From: Protonemura montana
Taxonomy: Eukaryota; Arthropoda; Insecta; Plecoptera; Nemouridae
Assembly (NCBI GenBank): GCA_947568835.1
Contig: OX387602.1
Span: forward strand, 6,728,570 to 6,792,569
DNA length: 64,000 bases
Direction: 5' to 3'
Below, in pieces: positions 1-15,462 of this stretch. Each line of letters begins with the position of its first letter. Position 1 is the first letter of the stretch. The notes under the pieces were generated by a model that was given only the letters and a program-made list of their open reading frames with translations, was not told where the DNA came from and did no database searches. Both the position numbers and the translations under genes were made by a program.

Positions 1-3000
1 CTCGATTAGTCGGCGACCTCGTGTTCCTCGCACCGGCGCGAGGTGAATGACCGTCGCAGAGGTAACGCCGCGAAACCAGGCTACGAACAGCCAAATTATT
101 GTACACCCAATGACGTCAGGGGTGCTAGTATTTTCGGGGGTCGTCGGCCCCGGCCGCAGCATCCCCCGAACGAGCTCGGCGGGTCGCCGGAATGGAGAGC
201 TCTGGAAATCAGCGCGCAAACGGTGGTGGCGGCAAGAAAGGGGTGGCAAGCATTTGGAGGCGACCACGGTAGCTAGCACCCATGTGCGTGGGTGCCCGAT
301 CGGGGGTCGGGGCGTTGACCCCGCCTTGGCGGTGGTGGAGCAGGCATCAATTACCCTAGATCGACCTGAGCCCGCGCAGCTACCGATTGAGCGGCGCGCA
401 GACGTGCGCGAAGCATAGGGAGCGAGGGCAAAAACAGTGCCACCCCCGCGCCGCGCCAGGTTTATGTTTTATGTTTGCGAGCTCTGACGCAGGGGGTATA
501 CAGGTTCGTTGTCCTCAGCGGGTCTGAGTAGGTCAGGTCACTGTATAAATCAGCTTGCTGATATCTGTAGTCTTGACGAAAATACTCGGAATATGTTCGC
601 TGGCCACGATAGCGGGTTGAATTTATTACATTACTTTAATTACTAGTGTACATCTTGATATGTGGGAGGCGGTCATTAGTATGAAGCACGTGATTTCAAT
701 CGAGATATGATCCTCTGTGTACTCGTCATTGAATTTGCGCCACAGCGGCTGAGACAACAGAGGCTAGTTCAGACGGTGATGACTTGCAGCGATAAGGTTT
801 TAGCGCGCGATAAGAGGAGACTTGATCTTGTGCGTTTCCCACCAGATTCGTGGTCCATCGCTCTCAGTTTTTCCGGTTCCCCGCTGGCTTACAATCAAAG
901 GCATGTCGTCGTGCCGCCAGCCACATGCCAACTTTCATCTTCTTGCGGCGATGCACCTAGGTTGTTATGTTGGCTCATTTCTCTAGCTCTGTGCAGGCAC
1001 GGTGTGCACCGATACTCTCACTCTCTATCGCCGCGACTTTCTCCGGGCTGTGAATTTCGAATTTCACTTTCATCGGGCGCGTCTTCTTCGCTTTAGGCCG
1101 CTACGGGTGCCGGTCTACGAGGCAAGCCGCGATCGCACCACGCGATGATGACCCAAAACCCGGCGACTAGGTCACTTCCTCCGTGATTGACATCAGCCAC
1201 CTACTACAGGCCACTAGAGCCATGGAACTCTGCCATGGGAATCACAATTCGTTGTCATTCAAATGATAGTAGGTCGATTTCTCTAGATCGTTTGTTCTTT
1301 GCTTAAAACACTTTTGTTCAAATAAGCACGATTATTTGGAAATCCTCTCCTCGAGCCGAGAAAGTGTTTGGACGTTTTTCGAGTGCATTGATTTAAAATG
1401 AAAACGAAAATAGACCTGCAACATTTTTGTCTTCCAGGGCATGAGAACGTGTATAACTAAAGACGAGACAGAGATAGCTTGGCCCTCGTTTACATCATCA
1501 ATTTTAAATATAGAGTTACGACTTCGAGTCCCGATGCCAACACCAAAATGCGTAAAGGAACTCGACCACCTACGCCCATGAAATCTCCATGAAATCTCCA
1601 TAAAAGCTGACCATTCCGTCCGATTGGGTAAGTGGCGGTCGAAATTTCGGTTCGGCTGGACCGCAAGTGCATTTCGTAAATCGGCCGCCCGTTGTAAGCA
1701 TGAAAAGCACCGAGCACTCGTCACGGCTTTTGTGTTCTTGAGCCGTGGTTTGCGCCGAACCGAACCCTTGGGAACGCAAGGGGAAGGGGAATTGGCCCAC
1801 TTCCCGGACATTCACCTTGATGCCGCTAACTGGGACAGAAATCTACGTACACTGTGCTCGCTGCCGCTAGCCTCTTGTCACGGGTAGCCACTAAGCCTTG
1901 CCAACTAGTGTATTTACATGGTGGCGAAATGAGGTCAATGGGTACCCGAAGTGAGACTAGGACGTTGAACCGATCGCCTAGTACCGAGGTCGGATCTTGC
2001 CTGGGTTACGTCAAGCCTCGCGCAGAGGCGCGATTTGCTAGCAGTGCGAACGCGCATCGTAGTGGCGCCGTGCTGGCAGAATCGAGGGCAAAGAGACCTC
2101 GACTGGAGGCTAGGGCATTGCCTCCGAACGCCTTTTTGAGGTCACGAGACTACGAGCGACGACGACATGCCGTTTTGAAACGTTTTTTTGCGAACTAGTC
2201 ACACAGCGTTAGTTCATTTGGCATAATTTTTTTATATTGGGACTAATGGTATTGGGTCTGTAGATGATGACAGGATGCGTGTGTAGTCATACTTCAAAGC
2301 GTGATCATAGTACGCATTACGCAGCGTAGTTATGATAACTATATTTAGTGTGGTAGGTCACCACTTAATTTACTAGTCTAAATCCCCACCCCCTCCCAAA
2401 ACCAATCGAATGATATTAATTTGTCATCCTTAAACTGTAACCAGCCAGTTAATTAATATTTTGATAGTAGTTAGTAGAAGGATTAGAGCGTGAAATGTGC
2501 TGGAATGCAGTTCGAGAGATTAGCGGTATTGACTTTCGGCTGATTACAGAGCACCGGTTTAAATTGTTTACGATAAATAAAGCGGTGTAATGAAGAATGA
2601 CATGTGCTGTCTCTTGGAAGTAGCAAAAGAAACGAGAGTAGCGATGTAAGTGCGAGTGAAAGTAGGTCTATTTGTTGTGAGAAAAGTGAACATCGAGGGC
2701 GTCGAAGAAGCGACGCGCTCGGACAATCGAAGATCATTTCACTTTCGGCGCCGCCGCTGGCGTCGTTCAACTCTCGGCACTGACGCTGTGCTCGATGTTC
2801 AAAAATTGTTTGGTTTGGCAGGGATTTTTGTCCGTTGCGAGGAAGATTTGATTGGCTATCAATTGTCAGTCATAAATAACGAATCATGCAATTGTGAAAC
2901 GAAGGACGGTTGATGTCACATAAATCTTTCGGATTGTTTTCCGTAATTTTAGTGCATTTCGTCCAATATAATATAAATGCATTATGGCTAGAGCCGCACA

Positions 3001-5560
3001 TTAGAAGTGTCGAAAGATTAATTATCGCCGAGTTACGTTACATACCACATCTCGTAACTATTATCAAAAATAAAAAAAGGCACAGAAGTGATCGAATACC
3101 TATTTAAAGTCTAACAAAGCAAATTCTCGAGTGGGTACATTTTTCCCGTGAAATCAAATGGCTCACTGATTATCGACCTTCATAATTTCGCAATCTCGCG
3201 GGAAATCTAGAAAGTAAAATTGCGGGCCGTGCCGTGCGCTAGTGACAAATAGCGAGTAGCCCAGCATCGGCCGGCCTAGTGGTGGGAGACAGCTAACCCA
3301 GTTACCGGCGTCGAGCGTTGAACCCCGTATACTTGAGCAAATATCGAGAGAGATAGTCTATCTTAGACCTGTGCGCGCAAAAATGGCACAAGTCTCGTTG
3401 CTTCACGCGAAGGCGTTATGCCAGTGTTGCACGGACTTGTGCATATTTCATTCCATCTTGCCCTAGTTCCTAGCAGAAGGTGAATGAACTAGCCTCGTGA
3501 CGAGGTAACTTTGACCTCCTTTCTCGTAGTACACAACCAATCTGTGGGTGGATGATAAAAAGAGAACCTCGATCGGAGGCTAAGTCTTTAACTAAGTTTA
3601 ATCAGCGGGGATTTAAATACGTCACGATAAAAGGAGTCTGAGGAAGGCCAGAGGAGCAATGAACTAGCCTCGCACAAGGCATACATTTGGCCTAGTTAAT
3701 TTGTGTGTTGTCTTATGGCCGACTGAAAGTGAAAATGGTTTAAAATCACATGTGAGCCCTGCGCGAGAGTGACACCTGCGTCACCGAGCTACTAATAATG
3801 GCCGCATAGAGGGTGAGAGTGATCACGACCGGTGGACGGATGATCAACCCCAGATCGAGTTTCTGGACAAGCTAAAGACGTTATTTACTGCGTGCCGTTA
3901 GAATAAAATTGAGAGTGACCGATCAAGTTTTTCGCTCTGGCGTGTCAAGCTTCCGATCTAGCCGATTGATTAGTTAATTAGCATAACCGAGAAACACCTT
4001 CATTACAGGGGTAACCATCTATTGTTGGCTAGCCATTGACTTCGAAAACATGATATTTGCATAATTTTACATGACTGATTGCAATTACTGGTATGTGATT
4101 GCGCACGTGCGACCTGCGTCGAAGTGATTAACATGTCTACGAGTACACAAATGATGCATCGGATTTGACACGCAATTAATGGTCATGCAGATGTGATCAA
4201 ACGTCTTGTCAAAATACATTTTTGTGGCTTTGTTTACCTGCCAAGACTCTGCCCAAAAGGTGTTCGCAGTCCTGAGATAGGCTGTCAATTTCGTGAGGAG
4301 ACACCGATTCTTGTCGCATTTCTCGAGGCATATCTTGTGGCAATTCTTGAGTCATTTCTTGAGTCATTTCTTGGTGAGCGTCTTGACTGCAAACTGCATC
4401 GGATTTGCAGTATTTAACAGTCATTTTACTCAACAATCCAGCAATTAACGAATGCTTAATATGCATCGCGTAACCCTAATCACATATAAGTCACAAACAC
4501 ATCGGCAGCGGGTTCTGACACAGAAAAAACACCAAACAAACGTGGCTTCCTGAGCAAACAGTGAACACAACTAAACGAGATACACACGGCCGAACGAGGC
4601 TTGCCTAGTGCTCACGGAGCGGCAGTGTCGAGAAGTGTGGAGCGGCGTCGTCGGTGGCGTCGAAACAGTGGCGACGTCGATGGAACAAGCCGCCAGCGGC
4701 GTCGGTCGGGTAGAGAAAGTCACAGCTGATACGCAAAACGCTGCTCTAGCTTGCTAGCACTAGCACGGGCGAACGAAGACTGACTAGGTTTCATTTGAGT
4801 AGCACCTAACTCAGTGTCTGCCATACTTCGAGCTAGCTTCTTACTATTACTAGTAATTATTGACCTACTAACTCATTTCCCGACCGCGAGGAGTTCAATA
4901 ACCGTCGAAACTTTTACTAGCTTTGGTTTGTGCGGTGATAAGTGTGTGGGTGAAACTATGCCGCGGCTGTGAATCGTCACAATAAATAATGGTGTGATGT
5001 TATTATTATATTATTGTACTTTCACTTGGATTACTCTTACTGATTAAAAATAGAGTCAGTCGGGCACGATGATTATAATTGCGAGCGTCAGATGCTACAT
5101 CGGTAAAATGTGATGGGATGTTAATGGATATTTCGTGGTTCTTGGGAGATTTTAATTTCAATTTGGATTCTCTCTATGGGTCTCTGATTGCTTATACTTT
5201 CGCAGACATTATCTTACAGACAAAGAAGCAATCGGTAATCGCCCTCACTTGACGTTCACTTTCGGTTTCTTTAATTACTCATTTTTAATCGAAGAGCAAC
5301 GGGCTGGTGGTGACTTCTAGGAAAACTCAATTTCATTCTGCTTGAGGTTTGATTCAAATAAGCTTGCTTCACCACGATATAACAGCGTAGATCATTATCA
5401 TACATTTAAATGTATTTTTCTGCAAAATTTCCTCTTCGAAATATAGCGTGTATGCGAACGATATTAAACAGGGAATCGCTGAAAAATTGTTTGACCAAAC
5501 TTAAAAAATATACAAATCAAAAATTGTAATATCATTAAAATTATTGTAAGTAATTTTTAA
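1..5560. other. Non-coding, CpG-rich stretch with no recognised gene
   Basis: No open frame here resembles a known protein or carries a convincing acceptor-donor pair. The first 560 bases and 4,560-4,770 are GC-rich and full of CpG. The rest is mixed. A 15-base direct repeat (AATGAACTAGCCTCG) occurs at 3483-3497 and 3658-3672. A CRE palindrome TGACGTCA sits at 111-118. Four copies of the TTCACTTTC motif, in either orientation, lie at 1063, 2738, 3725 and 5255. This could be intergenic DNA, a large intron or a regulatory region; I cannot tell which. Confidence 0.5.
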
Positions 5561-8500
5561 TTTTTTATGCACTGGTTGATATATCTATACTCCAATAGAT
5601 AATATGCGGAATTTCTTGGCAATGGGGGGGGGTTTGCCATCTGCATTCGACGATGGTCGCGGGGGGACCCCAACTTGGAGTCGGCCAAACGCCAAACGGC
5701 CCACTTTAAGACCATTTCAATCCGCGAGAAAAACTTCACTTTCGAATCTTATAAGGGCTTTCACTGGAGTCTTCCCACTTTCACCCTCACCGGCGAAGGC
5801 ACAACAATTGGCAGTATTCGTTAATCGTTCAATTGCTCCTCGGTTGTATGACGTGCATTTTTATCAGTTTTTTGAAAGAAAAACAGGATGGTCATAAATT
5901 TGTCAGACACTAAGATTATGATGCATTGACTTGACGTAGCATTTTCGGTAATTCCACGCGATCACGAAGCGGTTTGGCCATCGCTTAGCCCAAATTGTTT
6001 GAAAATCGAAAGTTTGAAAATGGAAAATATCATGTAAATTCACGAAACCAAAGTATTCTTTGCATATTATTTTACCAACGTTTTCCTTGCCAATATTCTC
6101 TAAGCAATGCCGAGTAAGTTGTCATTTTACAAATTCGCTAACACACCTATAAGCGATTGCAGTATTCAAGACCCAATGCTCATTTCCATTTCAGATTTCA
6201 CCAATTTCATGTCAGATTTATGGTTAACCTTGCCGTTGTCTTCAATGGTCCGTTTTTTCAATTCTCAATCATGCATAGCCTATAACTTAAACACTTTATT
6301 GAAGATTCGACGAAGGATATAAAACATTACTTCAGAATCCTAATTCCCAACTATCCATAACACGCCAAGAAGCCAGGCGAGCGAGCAAATAGCTTTTCAA
6401 AATCGTATACCACATCAGCTTAGAATTTGGGTTCATAAACTCTCTTGAACCCTTTGAAAAAAATCAATGTTCTATAAAAGAGTCGGTATGGCAATTGAGA
6501 CAAAACCATTGCTAAAATTACCCAACGCTCGTGTGCGCTCGGCGAGCGCTCGTGTGACTTCGGCTGGTGTCCTCGGCCCCGGGCCGGGGTAAACGAACGT
6601 TGACTGGGGCACCACACAGTCAGAAAATGGACGGGTGATCTTGGTTGGTTAGATCATTGGCTCGACGGTGACGTACAACCGATTACTGGGACACACAATA
6701 ATTTAGTGGAGGTCCCTTCACACTCTCCGGTTTCCAGTCTATCTAGCCGCACTCTGGTAATGATTGCGAACACTGTTGACGATCTTAATGAGGATGCTGA
6801 TTGTGGGACGTGGTCGTGGATCTGAAATGCAAATACACTTGGTGGACGATAGTGTAACCCAGGAGCATTATTTTTATCGTTTTGATGGAATCAGAGAGGA
6901 ACGGTCGCTCGCTAGATGACACTTGCAATTGATGTAATGACTGGCTACAATGCACATTTTATGCGTGCAAGTGAAGTTCACATTGGAGCCCATATATCCT
7001 TGCTAGAGCCTTTGGCCACTGACACAGTCAGCTAGGTAATACCACGCCAGTAAAACTATGTCCCTGGAAATGACATTATTTCGCTACACTTTCTGATAAC
7101 ACGGTAACTAAATGAAACGGAAATATCGCAACATGTTTAAACGACGCGCCAGAGGCACACAAAATGCAATTCGGAATGATCTGGTGTAGATATAGAGCCA
7201 AGCTCTTACGTCTAAGACATACCAATTGGTTTGCTTCAAACCAATTCGTTTTACAGCAATGGATTTTGCAATTGGATTAACGCGATATCAGTGTGGAAAC
7301 ATCGAAATCGTAAAATGATGGAAGAAAACGGAATCACAATAAACCTACATTCGATCACAATTGGAGGAGTGACTCAGCCAATCGAACTCTCAAGCAACAT
7401 CATTCCAAGCTGCAGAATTTCTAGCAACTTTGGGCCATTTCGGGCTGGGACAAAAAGTTTGGCGAGCTTTGGTTTTCGACGCGGCTTGTCTCATATGGAT
7501 CTAGAGCACGGAGCGCGGGACCGCTGCTAGGGACCACGGGTTCGTTGCCCGCTCTACCTCGAGAGCAAATTGAGGTCGCGCGAGCGCTGCCGTCGCCACC
7601 GACGTCGGCGGCGGCGTCGGTAGCGTTCGAAATCGCAATGACCTAATCCTGATATATTTAACAAATATCATAAAACATGCATGGTGGAACTATCAAGTTA
7701 TGAGAGCTGCCGCTGTGTAGGTGTCATCGCGCTGGGATTGGTCGTTGGGACGATGATTCAGAGTGCGCAGGATTCATCCTTTATTCAGGATCGGGTGACT
7801 CGCGAGCGGCACGGTTATATGAAAATAGCTTCCATTGTGATAGTTTTGCAAATAATAGAATGAAATTATAATTCTAGATAGTTGATGTTCTATGATATTC
7901 AGTTTCTTTGTCTTATTATTAACGTATCAGTAACGTTTTGATAAGAAATTTACATTTACATGGCGATTATACAAATTTGCATTGTGTTTCGAATGATCAA
8001 AGCACGAAGCAATAAGGATACATGAGCAGAGAAATGTAATTATTGATTTTTAATTCTGTTGTTGTGTTATTGGTTTATGAGAATATCGTGATGGGGAATG
8101 TATACAGGTACTAATTATAGTAAAATGCACTGTACATTTCGATGGCCGATGAATATGAAACGGACTGGCATGCGACTACATTTAACTATCTCGCTGGTAA
8201 TGTTAATTTACAGCAAACATATAATTATAATAAAATAAAATCGAGAGCAATGACTGCCGTGCATTCTGCTCTCAAAGAAAACACGAGAAAGTAGATGTGG
8301 CAGTCTTAATTTCTAATTTCTCTGGCCCAAAATAAACATCACTCTCGATGCTTTAGTCTTATATTCGAGATTCTATTGGTAAGTAGTACTTAACAAAAAG
8401 CGAAAGTCATAAATGAAAACATCTTTGGCCATCTATGAACTATGAAAGAGTGTAGATTGCTTGCTATTTTATTCGAATGCAATTAAAAGCACGAAGGTCT

Positions 8501-11500
8501 TGAAATGATCGGACAGATTCTGTTCAGTATGCACCGGAGCTGCACAAGACACGGCTTTTCCCTTTCGTACGGTATGTGCTGAATGTAGGCTAAGTATGGT
8601 CGGTATCTCGCCTCGCTTACTGTCTTTGTGCAACGGACCCAAATCATCTTTTCGCTTTCGATCGCAAGGCATTTCAGCGCGCGGATGATATCATAGCGAA
8701 TCGTTCATTGGTAAACACACAGATGGAATCGAATAACGATTTGGATTTAATCAGAAAATATTCGCATTTTCTTCAAATTGCTTGCAGTTCCCTAGCTCGG
8801 CATCATATTAAATTGCAATATAAATGCGATAAAAATGCGATAAGTCGAACAGGGTTGAACTAGGAAATGGGAAGTTTCACCATCTATGCACAAAAAAATC
8901 TGTGATTTTAGCATCCTGAGGCGATAATTTCCCCGCTCTCATTGCATCATAGGTGGTGAGCTGACAGTGACTAAATCCATAGTCTCCAATCATTTCTCAA
9001 ATACAGAACCCGAACGCGGGTGTATATGTTGCTCATTCCACCACTGTTACCTCCACACGACGGCGTCGCTGTTGGTTCGAGGCAACAATTAGTGACGCGA
9101 TCCTATCGATATCACAACGACAGTGTGGTAACCACCATACGAAACGGCAACACTACTCTCTTATCCATGAAGCGGACTATAGGGCCGTCTTATGGTCTTG
9201 GAACACTGCGCGCTCGCTCACTCCTTCGAACTTTGCCGACTCTGCATAACACTTGTCTTTGTCTATCGTCCTAGTTCCCCGTGCCGAGTTCAACACACTC
9301 AAACGAGGTGAACGGAGACGTCAAGAACGCCAAGTTCTGAGCAACAACGACGCAAGTCCCACGACGGACGTGGGTCGGTTTTGCACGGACATGATGCCCG
9401 TGGTGAGGTAAGGCATAGCCCGCGATGTAACTATATTATCTTGTGATTGTATGAAGAGTGAAATTTTTTCGCCAGGGAAAGAAATTGGCCCCTTTCGTTT
9501 TCAAAATGTATCATCGGATTGGCGCTTGTGACCCACGATTTGGCCGACGGGCTTCAGACAAGATTCGGATGCGTACCGCATCATTTTTATCCCAATTCTT
9601 ATAATGTTGCACTTTAGACTTTCGATTCTTTTATCAAAATACATTGCGCATATGAAACGTCTTTGGAAACTAGCAAACAACTTCTGTCATGGGCGGCTAG
9701 GTCATCAGTATAAATTTTAAATTGCTAAGGCTAAACTTGTAGTTGCAAAGGATTAGGTTCATTACCTTACATTACTGCCAATTTAGGTAAATGCTACATT
9801 CACTTGCATATTAACATTTAAATCGGTGTATGTACCTCCACACTCTGTACCTGTTCATGAAATCTTTTAATTGCATCAAAGTGGTTGAACTTCACAGTTC
9901 GCAGCCCGATAACGAATCGATCGTGTTAGCAATTAACGCTACCTGTACCATTTAATTAGCACCGGTTGCTGGTGGGCGGATGACATAAGGGTAGGTACGG
10001 AAGGGCAGGAGCAGGGGAACTCAAGGGGGTTCCACGAACAGGGTCTAGGCCAAGTGCGTGGATATTGATCTGCGTACGAGACCCGACGCGTCGTGACGCC
10101 GGGGATGATCCGACGCCGGCAAGACCGAAGAAACTTCATCACACAGGAAACTATTTATCGGAAGTGCATTTTATTACCACCACGAGGTATGGTATGAACT
10201 CGGATAGCTGGCCATTCAACCAAGAAATGAGGAAACTGGACCCACCAGTGCCATGGTTATCTTGGGAATAACAATAAATAACGTGGGTTTCGCGAGATGT
10301 GCGTGAGCTCACGCACGTATGCGTTCGAAGAGGCGACGACCCCGACCCTAAAGTTCCCAAGCAGTCGCTGACGTTTATTTTCATTTATATCAAAGTTAGA
10401 TGAGTGGAAATAGTTTATTTGGGAAGCGTGTGCCCAAATGAGAAGAAGAGCTCACTGGCCGCCCTTTGCCTTGCTGTGTAAAAATAGATGGTTCACATCG
10501 GTGATGTTCATCCCCCTAGCGTAAGCAAGTTTCCGCTATGACGACAAGAAACATGGTTGAACCTCCGACTTATCGAAAGGCTTGGCTGGTGGTCCATGAA
10601 AATCCCCTCATACAATGTTTACCTTTATTCCTAATTATAATATCATTCGGTTTTTTTATGCGGATGTAACACGCTCCGTTGTCGATTTCAACGACCACGT
10701 GTTTTAAAAATTAACTATCAGGCAGCCGAAATCCAAAAACCACCCAAAGCTTTGTATAAATGAGTAATTCGCCGAAATATTTGCGTAAGGTCAGGTCAGA
10801 CAGCGTGCTGCGGGCAGCATAACCGACAAGACAGCAGATGGTTCGCGCGAGTGGCGCCAGAATGAGCTAGGAGAGTGGCGCTCGCCATACCTATCGGCGA
10901 CGTCGCGAACCCGGTGGAGAAACAACGCCGACCGCGACTTGGATCGGTACAGGTTGTGATTACCGTATCCGTCGACAGGTCGCGGGGGCTACAGGCCGCC
11001 AGTTTTCGGCGCTAGAGCGGGTGGACGTTATTTCGAATTGTTTACCGATCAAGTTACCAAAGAAAATAAACAATTTTACGTTATTTCCGACGGGCAACAT
11101 CAAGTTTTCCGACTATTTCCGCGTTCAGAGATAGTTATCGAGCGTAGTCCTCGAGTTATGCCACCCTCGGGGTGTGGAGGGGAGAAATTTCACCCTATTC
11201 TTGGATGGCGGCCATGTGGCTGCATGTGTGTGGCATCTCGACGAATCAACGACGCCGACGTCGACGCCGGCGGGTGGCAAAAAGCTTTCTAGGTTTGTGG
11301 GGTGCATCTTCGTCAGCGAGCACGTACTAGGGCTACGCTACGACTTATGGAGTAGGCCAAATCCAATGGCACTACCCTGGGAATGGCCGCTCAGCTACCC
11401 CCTAGCTAAGCCGTAAAATATATCGTCTATGTACGTTAGGAGAAACCCTGAGTGTATGTAGCCAAAAATACTTCATACGACATATTCTAGTGTAAGACTA

Positions 11501-12170
11501 AGGGGCGGAGGAAAGAGGGCGACCCCTTGCTACATGGTGGGTTTCCTTGGCTTAGCGCGTGATCAGACGAAACACTGTTTAAGATATTAGGGAGGTCTCA
11601 GACAGGGCTTACTGTAACACAAGAATCCTAACCAACTATTTCCCTATTTAGGAGGAAAATTTCCCATGCTTATTCCAAAAGGGAACTACTAACTAGCGCT
11701 ACGGAAAAAAGGGTCGAAATAAGGGGTCGAACGACCTCTTATGCAGCCCTTGTTTCTGTGTATTATTCGCAATCGGGAATTCTTTGAAATAAGGGATGAA
11801 AACACAAAACAGACCCCAAACTGACTTCGGTTCGCGGAATCGGAAATAGCAAGAACTGCGAATCTTTTCCGCGATGTCCCTTCGCTTCTCGATAATATTA
11901 CTCATCCATCGCGTGAGGGGCGAGGGTGAGCCTCGGCCACCATGATTGCAAAGAGCTGTCATATTTTTGAAACAATAGCCCGCCCTAACTTAAAATTTCT
12001 GCAAACGATGTTTTGATAAAATTGCGAGGGGAGAGTTTACAATTTTTGGTCGAGGGTAACTGGCGCAGACTCGTGCTTAACATCCTCACGTCGACAAGGA
12101 AGGGCTCAATAATGTTCCGTGCGTCGTCGAATGGTTAAAACTGTGGTTAATTACATTCCCTTATCCGTCG
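5561..12170. other. Non-coding stretch with scattered GC-rich islands
   Basis: No recognisable coding exon. Short GC-rich islands lie at about 7,480-7,640 and 10,800-11,290 in otherwise AT-leaning sequence. A nine-base G tract occurs at 5624-5632 and one TTCACTTTC motif at 5735-5743. Frames of 60 to 100 codons exist on both strands but resemble nothing I know. Confidence 0.45.
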
Positions 12171-13277
12171 CCATGTGATACTTCTGGTCGAAGCATGCTT
12201 GACGCCGTCTGAGTCACGTGTGTCGATGATGGGCCCCATCAAGTTCAATGGCAGCCTGGCTGGGAGGACCACGTTGTGGGTGGCAGCACGAGAGGGTGAA
12301 GAGATTCCGCCATGGACCACGCCGAAGGGCGATAGGGAAAAACCATGCTTCATGCAGCTCATGCCCATACAAGGAAAATAGGGGTCGGAGTTCGCCGGCG
12401 GTTGGCATGGTCTGTGCATATAGCGACGTCAGCGTCGGCGTCGACCAGGGGTCGCACTTGAATAGACGAGACGGGCGTCGCGACGCTCGCCAGCCGGGGT
12501 GGGCTCAGAGTCCCCCTCGAAATTGCGTCGAAACTAGGGGAAACAAGGGGGGTTTCCATAGTAACGTAGCGTCGTGGCATGGCACCGCGCCGAAGGGGTG
12601 GCATTCAACATGAGGGTGCATCGGTGAAAAAAAACTTACTATTAGGGTGCAGCGGAAGACGGAGTGCAATCAATAATATTACTATATCAAAATGGGGGAC
12701 GAGGCCGGCCGGCTAGGAGCGGATTATGCACAGTGCGTTGAAGGAATCGGGAACGCCATGCCTGGAGCACAGGTGCTTGTATACACACGGCGCTTGCAGG
12801 GGTTGATTTCATTCAGCCGCACCGGAGAAATGTTGGGATTAAAACACGATCTGGGTGCGCCTTTTGTATGCAGATAGATGTGTTTTCGTGCATCGAATGA
12901 GGAGGAATCTGCAAGATGTATCTTTAATTTCCGAAGAGCTACAAAATTATGAAGTAAATGAGAAAACGACGGAAAGTGAAAGCGAAGATGACAAAATCTA
13001 GCCGGGGGCAAATATTAAGTTTGCATGCCTAAGCAGGAGTCAGGTTTTGGGCCTCTGGCCAGTACATTGGGCAGTTGGACGAGGATCCTTCCGTCGCAGA
13101 ACGGGCATGGAGTCGGCAACGTGACCGAGTACCGAGCGGCCAGTGCGCAGACGCAGTGGCCGGGGCGTGGTGAGCTGGTGACGGCGTCGTCGCTAGTCGA
13201 GGTCAAGGACCCGAGGGAGGTCGATCATCCCTTGAGGGTCAGGTGCCATAACCAGTCGATCGGGGCCGGAGGGGGTA

Positions 13278-13292
13278 GGGGGGGGGGGGGGG
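13278..13292. repeat. Poly(G) tract, 15 bases
   Basis: An uninterrupted run of G, one of several long G or C runs between 13 and 21.4 kb. Confidence 0.9.
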
Positions 13293-15441
13293 CGTCGCAA
13301 CGACAAACCGCTCGACGCTGAGCAAATTGCATTGCGATTCAATCAAATCAAGAGCTTGTCAAGCTTGCACGGCAACCTTTAGGTTCAACGTATGGTTCAG
13401 AGAAACACTTACTGTCCGTGTTCCCGACTGTGAAAACTGAGTTGGTGACAACCAGGCTGTATGACTCGATGGACAGACATTATAATTGGATATTATTGTG
13501 TATTAACTCATCGCTTCTTTCGGCCATCGGCGAAAAAATATATTTCGACAAGATTTGAAACTCTGCAAAATGATATGTATACCTACTCAATCATGTAATT
13601 GCGTTTTAGGCACTATCATTCTCGTTATTCGTTTCCATGGTCAAATCGCACCCCTTTCTCCTATAGGTAAGCTAGAAAACGGTTCCACAACTAGCTTGTT
13701 AATTTAAAGCCCACTTGAGATAGAAATAGCCGCGGCAAATCAGGTTCAAATCTAAGGTAACCTCTAATTGACCAATAAAACTGGGCGCAGTTTAACAACG
13801 TTTGAAAGGAAATTTTAATTTTCTTCAACCTTGACCAGTATAAACAGTGAACCCACGAAAAGTGTGCGGGAGCAGTACACAGGTAAGTTAAGCCCACGTC
13901 TTGTGTGGAGAGAAAACCGAACATTTCTTGTTATTATAATCAAGAGCGGCCAAGGTCTCTCACTCTGTGAGGCGCCCGAGGTTGGAGGGCCAAATTCGAG
14001 GGCTGGGATGAGTGCACACGAAGGTTAGCCCACCGGCTCAAGGTCAATGTGTTCGCGGTGCGCTTGCCAATGGGCGACGGTCTAAATATTCGGTGAACAC
14101 TCACGTCAAAGGAGTACAAAGACGAGCGGCCAGCGGCGAGTACTCCGACCGCTGGCTGTCGCCGTGACCTTGTCTTGAGCGGGGAAAAAATCAAGAGTGC
14201 ACCTCGCGCCGCGCCGCGTGCTGCCAACGTAAGGATGAAAGTGAATCTGTGTATGGCGGTAGTTTGGTAACCTGCTCATCTTGCTGTTTTGTGGGTCCAT
14301 GGGCGACAGTGACCTCTTTGAGGCGTTATCGGAACGAAATCTCGATGAGGTGAACTGCATTTTATAAACGATACATTTACTGCATGATTCACGAGTAGAT
14401 TGGCTTTATATATGAGTTCCGCATTTAAGTCTAAAACTTGAGCATTAAAGACAAGTATTTCGTGACTTATCAAAGAATATTCTTACCAAAGTTAAGCAAT
14501 GCGAGGTTTAGAAATGTAACTCAGTGAATATGGTCACCATTCTGATACATTATGTTATATGTTACGCAAATCGTAGATCGTGATGGTGCTAATATGATTT
14601 TCCCGATGTTCATCGCTCATGAGTGCTAATAATTTTGCAAGCTGACCAACGCTGAATAGACCAACAGTCATCCCGTCCTGTGATCCACCTTGGTCGAAAC
14701 CAACAGCAAAGATGCTGGCGAGTGACCATCCTTGAACTCAACATATTACTACACATTGCCAGGCAGCCGTGGCAGCAGCAAGCCCGGCGTAGTGACAAGG
14801 CCATTGCCGAAATATCAACGAGCAAGTTCGTCGGCCGCATGTGCTGGTCACTCTAGAAAGACGAAGTCGACCGTGAACCGGCGAGCTCGCCATCACCATT
14901 CTTTTGTTACTTCGCAACTAGCCCGTTCATACCGCGTACAGTCTCAAATAGCATTTGCCCATCGCTGCGGCGCGGACGCGAACACGTGGCTAAATTACTC
15001 AAATCCCACCGGTGAGCCCGCGGCCATATCGAAAGTTGGGTGGTGTGTGTGGGGAAGACGATTTCATATTTCAAGGTCCGATTGTCTCCTTGGTTACACA
15101 AGATGGTGCTGTAGTGAGTCTCATTGTTTCATCATCGACTTCTTAGCCGGCGTTGAAGGCGACTTGAGGAGAGGTGAAGGAAAGAGATCACTGGCCTAAC
15201 GCTACGGCTCTTGACCCCGTACACTGCTTATACACCTCGACAAACAACACTTTACCTAGATCAAACAAACACGTTGTGTACAGTGTAGTACCATATTTTC
15301 ACTTTACCTTCACAATCTTCTTTCCCGAGAACCCTTTAGCGGGTAAACAATGAGAAAATAGCCGGCTGGCAGCCGGGGCTTTTATGATAGACCGGTATTC
15401 GAAATTACGGGCAGCCCACCCCCGATTGAAGAACCCGTTTA

Positions 15442-15462
15442 TTTTTTTTTGGGGGGGGGGGG
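15442..15462. repeat. Poly(T)-poly(G) tract
   Basis: Nine T followed directly by twelve G, a pure homopolymer junction. Confidence 0.9.

Noticed and set aside
14732..15199. 155-codon plus-strand frame
   Set aside because: No domain, an overlapping minus-strand frame and no splice context; treated as chance.
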